DNA of 62,605 nt from positions 1 through 62,605 of the forward strand of contig JASANZ010002174.1 of the NCBI GenBank assembly GCA_030849805.1. Direction: 5' to 3'. The stretch's first letter is position 1; the number at the start of each line of letters is the position of its first letter. The notes under the pieces were generated by a model. The model was not told where the DNA came from and did not search any database. It saw nothing but the letters and a program-made list of their open reading frames with translations. Origin of the DNA: Sergeia podlipaevii. Lineage: Eukaryota > Euglenozoa > Kinetoplastea > Trypanosomatida > Trypanosomatidae. Position numbers and translations under genes: made by a program. Below are positions 57,602 to 62,605 of the stretch, one piece after another.

Positions 57602-58114
57602 CTAGTTTTCCTGACATTGATTAGGCCTTTTCAAAAACAGCATTCGAATCTTTTCACCTTTCCTATTCGAACGATTCTCAAAGATGCTTCTAACAAATTC
57701 TGCATTGCTTTTGCAACACGTCTCCACAATACAGCAATCAAGAAACACTGATGTTATGCGGCATACACTGTCTACATGCTTCAACAAAGTAAAAACCCAC
57801 AAATACGAAGCATTTTGAATAAGCAGCGTTGGAGTCTGTCGAAAGGATACAATCCATCCCCCAAATCCACAAGATGGAGGCTCCGAAACTTCCAATACAA
57901 GTGATTTCCCAAACATAACATATCCATTCAGAGAAACAATAGCATCCTGCGCCTGAATAGAGTCGTGAAAGCTCGCTACAGCAATACCACGCGCTCTATC
58001 AACAACTATGTCATCGATTCGGCCAGCGTACATCGCAAATAAACGAAATAGCGTGACTCGGGTATGCTCAACTCCTATAGGAAACGAAACATTCTTCACA
58101 ATCACATACTCCAT
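57602..58114 (-). CDS. RRM-containing protein with C-terminal extension
   Basis: 170 residues from the ATG at 58114 (frame opens five codons upstream on GTG). The first ~80 residues are a single RRM: RNP2 is YVIVKNV, RNP1 the weak GIAVASF, with DAIVSLNGYVMFGKSLVLEV as the helix 2 to strand 4 end. RNP1 lacks the usual aromatic pair, so RNA binding may be weak or use another face. The C-terminal 85 residues are Cys-, Ser- and Phe-rich with no recognised fold and end in a basic segment (NRSNRKGEKIRMLFLKRPNQ). Single-RRM proteins are common post-transcriptional regulators in kinetoplastids. Confidence 0.72.
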   Translation of the reverse strand: MEYVIVKNVSFPIGVEHTRVTLFRLFAMYAGRIDDIVVDRARGIAVASFHDSIQAQDAIVSLNGYVMFGKSLVLEVSEPPSCGFGGWIVSFRQTPTLLIQNASYLWVFTLLKHVDSVCRITSVFLDCCIVETCCKSNAEFVRSIFENRSNRKGEKIRMLFLKRPNQCQEN

Positions 58115-58533
58115 TTTAAAAACGCTCACTCATCCAACATAAATGCAGTAATCACCCACTGGAATGTTGAATCGTCAAGACGAGTATGAACCTCTGAATG
58201 TTTCAGCTTTGTGCTTCTCTATTGTTAGAAAAACGCAGATGATAAAAAAAGATGTAAAATGCGAAAAATGTTTGTTTATCAAAGAAATTCACAAGCGTGC
58301 AATCAAGATAATGAAAATGCAATACTAGCACCGACCGAAAAAAAAGGAATAAATACACCCAGCATCTCACAGCAACCACAAGTAGCAAAAACAAACACGC
58401 CGCAATGCGTAATGAAAAATAATAATATCACAATTGGTCGTTCATTCAAACGATATCTGCAATAAACAAATGATTAAAAAGTTTCCAAAGTTTCACTCGA
58501 AGCTCAAGTGTCATGCAAAAAAAAAAAAAAAAG
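58115..58533. other. Intergenic between MYST acetyltransferase and RRM genes
   Basis: A 16-base A-run at about 58517-58532 abuts the MYST stop codon side; more A-rich DNA at 58338-58346. No gene seen. Confidence 0.6.
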
Positions 58534-59379
58534 CTACGATGCGGGTGACCATTGTAGCTGTTCACTCGATAATTTTCGCTTCTTAACGGCTTTCACAGCT
58601 GGTTTATCCATCACAAGCAACGGCCCTTGTTTGCCTACCGTATAAAGCATATGTAAATCGTTTAAAGCGACTAAAACATCTTCAACGATGAGGCCCGAGC
58701 AACGACAAATCGAATACAAGGTTATAGGCACACGCCTCAGATGTAGAGAAAGAACTGCACTTTGCACTTCGTCCTTCCATACTTTACGAAACAAAAGCTT
58801 CCCGCTGGAGCTGAGGGGTCGTTCTGGAGTTCCAATCATTCCTTCCTTGCGAGCGATTTCGTAGGAGAGTTTCGCGAGAAACGAGCCATATCCCTTGGAA
58901 CGATACGGTGGCAACACCATTACACACGAAAGTGTGTTAATGCAGCTACTACTGTTTTTCCACTCTTTGCTAAAGTACCCAGCAAAATGATATCCATTGT
59001 CATCAATTTCAAAAAGCGTGTTATACGAGAAAAAATGAACATCATCAAGTGTAACCTTGTCGGGAAGAAATAGTTTCGTTAGAATTCCCAGGCGACGAGC
59101 ATACAAATTGCTGTGTTGCTTCCGTCCGTCAATCTCAAAAACAGAAAACCCCCTTTCAACACATCTAAAAATCTCGTTCCCGGGGATCCAGAACGTGTTG
59201 CTACAAATATGAACATGGGATTCCAGATGAGCTGCGCATGCGAAAAATGCTAGGCAGGCTTCACACAAATACAATGTACCGTCGCTTTGAAGAAAAGCTC
59301 CAACCGCATCCTGTCGTTTCGTCGTAAAACAATATCGTGGAGTTACTATAACTACATCGTCACTACGTCGCCGCTTCAT
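58534..59379 (-). CDS. MYST-family histone acetyltransferase
   Basis: 281 residues from the ATG at 59379. The frame opens 71 codons upstream, but that part is Phe-rich tract and lies on the far side of a splice site. A C2HC finger (CEAC then HVHIC, C-x2-C-x12-H-x3-C) leads into the MYST acetyltransferase fold. The catalytic Cys is in LSCVMVLPPY, the acetyl-CoA loop is RSKGYGSFL, and the general-base/substrate region is GTPERPLSSSG. There is no chromodomain, so this is one of the short trypanosomatid MYST enzymes (HAT1-HAT3 in T. brucei; which one is not determined). Targets in the family are histone H4 and H2A/H2A.Z lysines. The C-terminus is Lys-rich (KAVKKRKLSSEQLQ). Confidence 0.9.
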   Translation of the reverse strand: MKRRRSDDVVIVTPRYCFTTKRQDAVGAFLQSDGTLYLCEACLAFFACAAHLESHVHICSNTFWIPGNEIFRCVERGFSVFEIDGRKQHSNLYARRLGILTKLFLPDKVTLDDVHFFSYNTLFEIDDNGYHFAGYFSKEWKNSSSCINTLSCVMVLPPYRSKGYGSFLAKLSYEIARKEGMIGTPERPLSSSGKLLFRKVWKDEVQSAVLSLHLRRVPITLYSICRCSGLIVEDVLVALNDLHMLYTVGKQGPLLVMDKPAVKAVKKRKLSSEQLQWSPAS

Positions 59380-59896
59380 ATTTTGTTGATGTCCTAAATA
59401 ACAAAAAAAAAAAAAATCGTAAGCTTTATCACTATTTGCAGCCAAGAAACCAAAAAAGAAAAAAGAGACGAAAAGGTTGAAGATTACCAGCAACACGAAG
59501 ATAAAAGCAGGAAAGGCAACAAAAAAAAAAATACACACATAGTTATGTGTTTGTGAAAAATATGTTACTCGGACTTCCGTATACAGATGCAACGGAGAAT
59601 AAATAGTGCCAGCATCGTCCTTTCACAACCGGATCTCCATATGTCCTCTCAATCTAAAGTTTTTACTTTGCACTACTACTGAATAACTGACACACCCCAA
59701 ATAAAGGCGAAATAAAACTCAAGAAATGAAAATATGCACGAATGCTATCATAAAAAAAGAAAACTACTACATTCTTCACTTCCTTCTGTACTACTGTGCG
59801 AAGAAAAATATATATAGATTAAAAAGATAAATGAAACATAATTCCTACTAGCAACAACAGTACATAACTGTACTCCTACATAAACCCTGAACTACC
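59380..59896. other. Intergenic between small membrane protein and MYST genes
   Basis: Holds the MYST 5' UTR with its splice signal, another A-run at 59520-59531, and the presumed 3' UTR of the small membrane protein. No further gene seen. Confidence 0.6.
59394..59416 (-). promoter_or_regulatory. Putative SL trans-splice acceptor of MYST acetyltransferase
   Basis: On the coding strand a run of about 14 T, then GTTATTTAG with AG at the complement of 59394-59395, 14 nt upstream of the ATG at 59379. This fixes the start at MKRRRSDD. Confidence 0.6.
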
Positions 59897-60271
59897 TTAG
59901 TGGTGACCCAGCTCAACAGCCCCAGGAGCGGGACGAAGCGTGGCAGGTCCAGCAGCGTAACCCTCACCAATATCGAAAGAGAAATCCCATGGCTTACGGT
60001 CCTGAGAACGCCAGCCATAGTCCAAGTGGCTTGAGCCTCCACCAGCAATCTCATCGAGCTTAGACCAGAAACCGTCGTACATGATCGCGGCAACAATCAC
60101 AAACGGACCACCAGTGCACAGAGCCATCCAGTAGTTCTGGCCAGCCTTGTGGTAGACATCGCTGGAAAGGTAACCAACGCCGCGAAGACCAAAGTTTGGG
60201 CGTGCCTTTGCCTTAGAGTTGAATGCAAGCATAAAAGAGCGCTTGCTCACAGAAAGAGCAGGGCGAAACAT
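59897..60271 (-). CDS. Small mitochondrial-like single-pass membrane protein
   Basis: 124 residues. The N-terminus (MFRPALSVSKRSFMLAFNSKAKARPN) is basic and hydroxylated with no acids, a good mitochondrial presequence. One hydrophobic helix follows (YWMALCTGGPFVIVAAIMYDGFW, about 47-69), then a polar, aromatic-rich tail (SHLDYGWRSQDRKPWDFSF, GEGYAAGPATLRPAPGAVELGHH). Size and layout match small respiratory-chain subunits of trypanosomatids, such as those of cytochrome c oxidase, but no specific subunit is recognised and the function is open. ATG at 60271, with a T-run and AG about 50 nt upstream. Confidence 0.72.
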   Translation of the reverse strand: MFRPALSVSKRSFMLAFNSKAKARPNFGLRGVGYLSSDVYHKAGQNYWMALCTGGPFVIVAAIMYDGFWSKLDEIAGGGSSHLDYGWRSQDRKPWDFSFDIGEGYAAGPATLRPAPGAVELGHH

Positions 60272-61297
60272 AAGTTCTGTGTGTCAAAACAAAATGCAAT
60301 GCTAGAACTAAATTGAACAAAAAAAGGGGATATTTTAGAAAAGAAGTATAGTGCTGTCTTTATCCATTTTAAAGAGAGGTGCAAACTCGTGACCAAAAGT
60401 CTTCACAACGACTCCTCAAAAGAATTGTTGTACTCTGACTGGTTGTCAAATAAAACCATTCAGATATGAGCTGAAGAATGTTTTGCGAAAAATCGTTTGC
60501 TTTATATATATATATGCCACATTAACAGTCCACTTCCATAAACATTTTTCATTTGCTTACAAACAACAACAAAAAGAAAGATTGCATAATACGGCATCGT
60601 TCATTTACTTCCATAGCATGATAATAAGCCAGCATTTTCTCCTTTTGTATTTGTTCCATATATATATGCGACAGATGTCCTCCAAAAAAGAATATATAAG
60701 AAATCTATATTTATATAACAGCCGCTGGCAATAGCAATAATAATACTATAATAGTAAGAGAAAGAAAACTGAAAAAGAAAGAGGTAGATAACATATATCT
60801 TGCATCTAAATAAAGATAGTGTAAAAAAAAAATTCTATAATAAAGAAATCTGATGAACAAAGACACATAAAATCCAAAAGTGTGGCAAGTAATATATAAA
60901 AAGCCGAAAGCAGTACATTTTGGATAAATGTGTATGTCCCTCAAACATCTTATATAAAATAATAGAAAAAAAAAGTAATAATAGTAATAAAAAGGTAGTG
61001 TATGCAGATAAAAAAAAAAATAGTGCTTCTACTGTAATCGTGGAGAAAGAAAAAAAAATATAAATTAGCAGCTGCTGTCAAACTACAAAACCTTAAAAAA
61101 AAAAGAGCGCACACACAGACTCAAAACAAAAGATATATATTGTTGAACACATCATTCTTATATTGGAACAAATTGGGGCTATAAGAACCAGCACATAAAA
61201 AACAACAACCTACAAAGGTTCTGGCGTAAAAATAATAATATGCTGAGCACTTATTCTCTATCGCCCGCTTCTATCACAATACATATTCAGTGTATGT
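60272..61297. other. Intergenic between PSP1-domain and small membrane protein genes
   Basis: About 1 kb, very AT-rich, with A-runs at 60966-60974, 61010-61020, 61048-61057 and 61094-61103. No coding frame beyond short low-complexity ones; no RNA gene seen. It should be mostly the 3' UTR of the PSP1-domain gene. Confidence 0.6.
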
Positions 61298-61978
61298 CTA
61301 TTCATTTTGGAGAACCTTCTCCATCCATATGCGGCATCCAAATTCGCGATAAAGCTCCTTCAGAAGCTGAACGAACTCAACACGACCACAAGAATCATAG
61401 TAAAAAGTAAGCTTCTTCTTATCGTATTGATACTCAGCATGCGCCACAGTCATATCAAGACCATGGTGCATTACCTGGGTCTGGCAAAACGCAACAGCCT
61501 CAGCCTCAGCGTCTTTCAAGTCGCTCGCCCAGTAATCGACTTCCTTCTGCGTCGCAAATCGCAGAACACTGCGGCAAGGTGAAGAGACCTCCAAAGAAGG
61601 ATTCGTTTCAGCATCAATATGAATGATGGCACCGATGTCAATACCTCTATCGCCCTGAACAACAACATACTGTCCATTTCCTACTGCAAATGGGCACGAG
61701 TATTCAGCTTGGTGGCACTTGAACTGCACCAAAGTGGAACACACCATGACTGAGCTGGGGCACACAGATGCTTGATCCTCGCGTTCGTGGAACAGTTCCT
61801 GCTGGTGATATAGCGATGAGGTACCTGTAGAAGAGACGATGGCAAGGAATGAATCTTCATCATTAAGACACTTAAAGCTGTAAGGATCATGACGCCGAAA
61901 GCGAGGTGGCTTTTGCTTGAGATTCACGGGTATCTGGACATTTGTAATGTCCGTTAGCGGTGCATGTGCGTACATCAT
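61298..61978 (-). CDS. PSP1 C-terminal domain protein, likely RNA-binding factor
   Basis: 226 residues; two Met codons in tandem at the start (61978 and 61975). The C-terminal ~130 residues are a PSP1 domain: GDRGIDIGAIIHID, then RFATQKEVDYWASDLKDAEAEAVAFCQTQVMHHGLDMTVAHAEYQYDKKKLTFYYDS and VEFVQLLKELYREFGCRIWM. The N-terminal ~90 residues are unassigned but ordered. In kinetoplastids PSP1-domain proteins include factors bound to cycling mRNAs. A role in mRNA control is inferred from that, with the target unknown. A splice acceptor sits about 37 nt upstream. Confidence 0.88.
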   Translation of the reverse strand: MMYAHAPLTDITNVQIPVNLKQKPPRFRRHDPYSFKCLNDEDSFLAIVSSTGTSSLYHQQELFHEREDQASVCPSSVMVCSTLVQFKCHQAEYSCPFAVGNGQYVVVQGDRGIDIGAIIHIDAETNPSLEVSSPCRSVLRFATQKEVDYWASDLKDAEAEAVAFCQTQVMHHGLDMTVAHAEYQYDKKKLTFYYDSCGRVEFVQLLKELYREFGCRIWMEKVLQNE

Positions 61979-62605
61979 GCTTTAACTGGTGAGATTCACA
62001 ATCCACAAATTCCTCTTTGACAAACAACAACAACAAAAAATGATTCAAGAGTTGTTGCTTTTGGAGATGCTTGCAGGCTATTATATCAGTTTGTTTTGAG
62101 TTTGATTTATACGCTCGAGAGAACAGCAATTTAATAACTTACTTGTGATAAAAAAAGAAAAGAAAAAAAGGGAATAAAAAATGATAAATAGATAAAAAGG
62201 GAAACAATAGTAAAACTGATAATAATTACGATAATAGAAAAAAAAGAATGTAATTACAAATATTCATGCACACATTTTTTACACCGACTATTTTCATCGT
62301 TTTACAGAGTATTGTTTGAGGGAATGGATGCTACAAATATAAATTTTTATACTTTGAAAAGAAATGATAAGTGGCATTGATGCTACTAATTGACAGCCAC
62401 ATACTCTATGTCCAAAGCAATAAATAGGACAAAAAATAGTAACGGGTAACGATATAAAGCAACATAGCACTACAGTGCATGTGTAACAGAAAGAAAATGC
62501 ATTTAATGGCGTCATAGCAATAAGTTCCGTATTACAAACAACACGCTCGCACGGTTTCTGCGAATAGATGAACAAGGTAGCCGCGCGCGGGGGTTGGTGT
62601 GGGGG
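61979..62605. other. Intergenic at the right edge, G-rich at its end
   Basis: Upstream of the PSP1-domain gene: splice signal, A-runs (62150-62178) and then no gene to the edge. The last 25 bases turn sharply G/C-rich (CGCGCGCGGGGG, then GGTGTGGGGG). A 93-codon open frame near the edge looks like noise. Confidence 0.55.
62015..62042 (-). promoter_or_regulatory. Putative SL trans-splice acceptor of PSP1-domain gene
   Basis: On the coding strand: six T, then GTTGTTGTTGTTTGTCAAAG with AG at the complement of 62015-62016, about 37 nt upstream of the ATG at 61978. Confidence 0.5.

Noticed and set aside
59380..59592. N-terminal hydrophobic extension of the MYST enzyme
   Set aside because: It is translation of a pyrimidine tract upstream of a clear splice acceptor at 59394-59395, and includes Phe runs. 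The true start is 59379.
62294..62575. 93-codon minus-strand frame at the right edge
   Set aside because: Cys/Ile/Phe-rich without domain or splice signal; more likely UTR or spacer.

Overview
The window is a nuclear chromosome segment from a trypanosomatid (Kinetoplastea). Four things point there. All 33 supported protein genes lie on the minus strand, head to tail, with no visible introns. Short pyrimidine tracts followed by AG sit just upstream of many start codons, as expected for SL trans-splicing. Kinetoplastid-typical genes are present: a KREPA-type RNA-editing zinc-finger protein, a Nup155-type nucleoporin, a PSP1-domain protein and an AAT-type amino-acid transporter. The start set is purely ATG once frames that open upstream on TTG or GTG are trimmed. 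The genus cannot be fixed from the sequence alone; the intergenic DNA is long (0.3-4.2 kb), AT-rich and full of A-runs on the plus strand, which are U-runs in the transcript.

Layout in transcription order (right to left). 62-57 kb: PSP1-domain protein, small mitochondrial-like membrane protein, MYST acetyltransferase, RRM protein, short unknown protein. 56-50 kb: eIF3c, unknown membrane protein, a degenerate methyltransferase-like membrane protein, a coiled-coil protein. 50-44 kb: cytochrome-b5 front-end fatty-acid desaturase, protein disulfide isomerase, a small OB-fold protein and the KREPA editing protein. 42-36 kb: L1-like nucleolar protein, CCT theta, an LRR protein. 36-28 kb: Nup155-type nucleoporin, a tail-anchored-looking small protein, a bromodomain protein, an EVE/THYN1 protein. 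28-19 kb: a Pro/Val-rich ankyrin-like protein, an unknown 180-residue protein, three-domain tRNA ligase, a 68-residue Rsa3-like protein, a TMEM65/EF-hand protein. 19-0.8 kb: amino-acid transporter, SET protein, hotdog thioesterase, UFL1, AFG1 ATPase (frameshifted), SET/MYND protein, NIF/SCP-type phosphatase and, after a 4.2-kb gap, an earless beta-adaptin.

The genes form one polycistronic unit and are mostly unrelated housekeeping functions, as is usual in this group. Loose themes are chromatin (two SET proteins, a bromodomain protein, a MYST enzyme), RNA processing (KREPA plus OB-fold neighbour, Trl1, RRM, PSP1) and mitochondrial or ER membrane biology. No tRNA, rRNA, CRISPR, transposon or viral element was recognised.

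The best leads are the TMEM65/EF-hand fusion, the 68-residue Rsa3-like gene with a textbook splice site, the KREPA protein with seven SPF motifs next to an OB-fold gene, the pseudo-methyltransferase, the AFG1 frameshift at a C4 run, and two intergenic anomalies: a 4.2-kb gene-free stretch, and an island of reversed pyrimidine skew at 45.6-45.8 kb.
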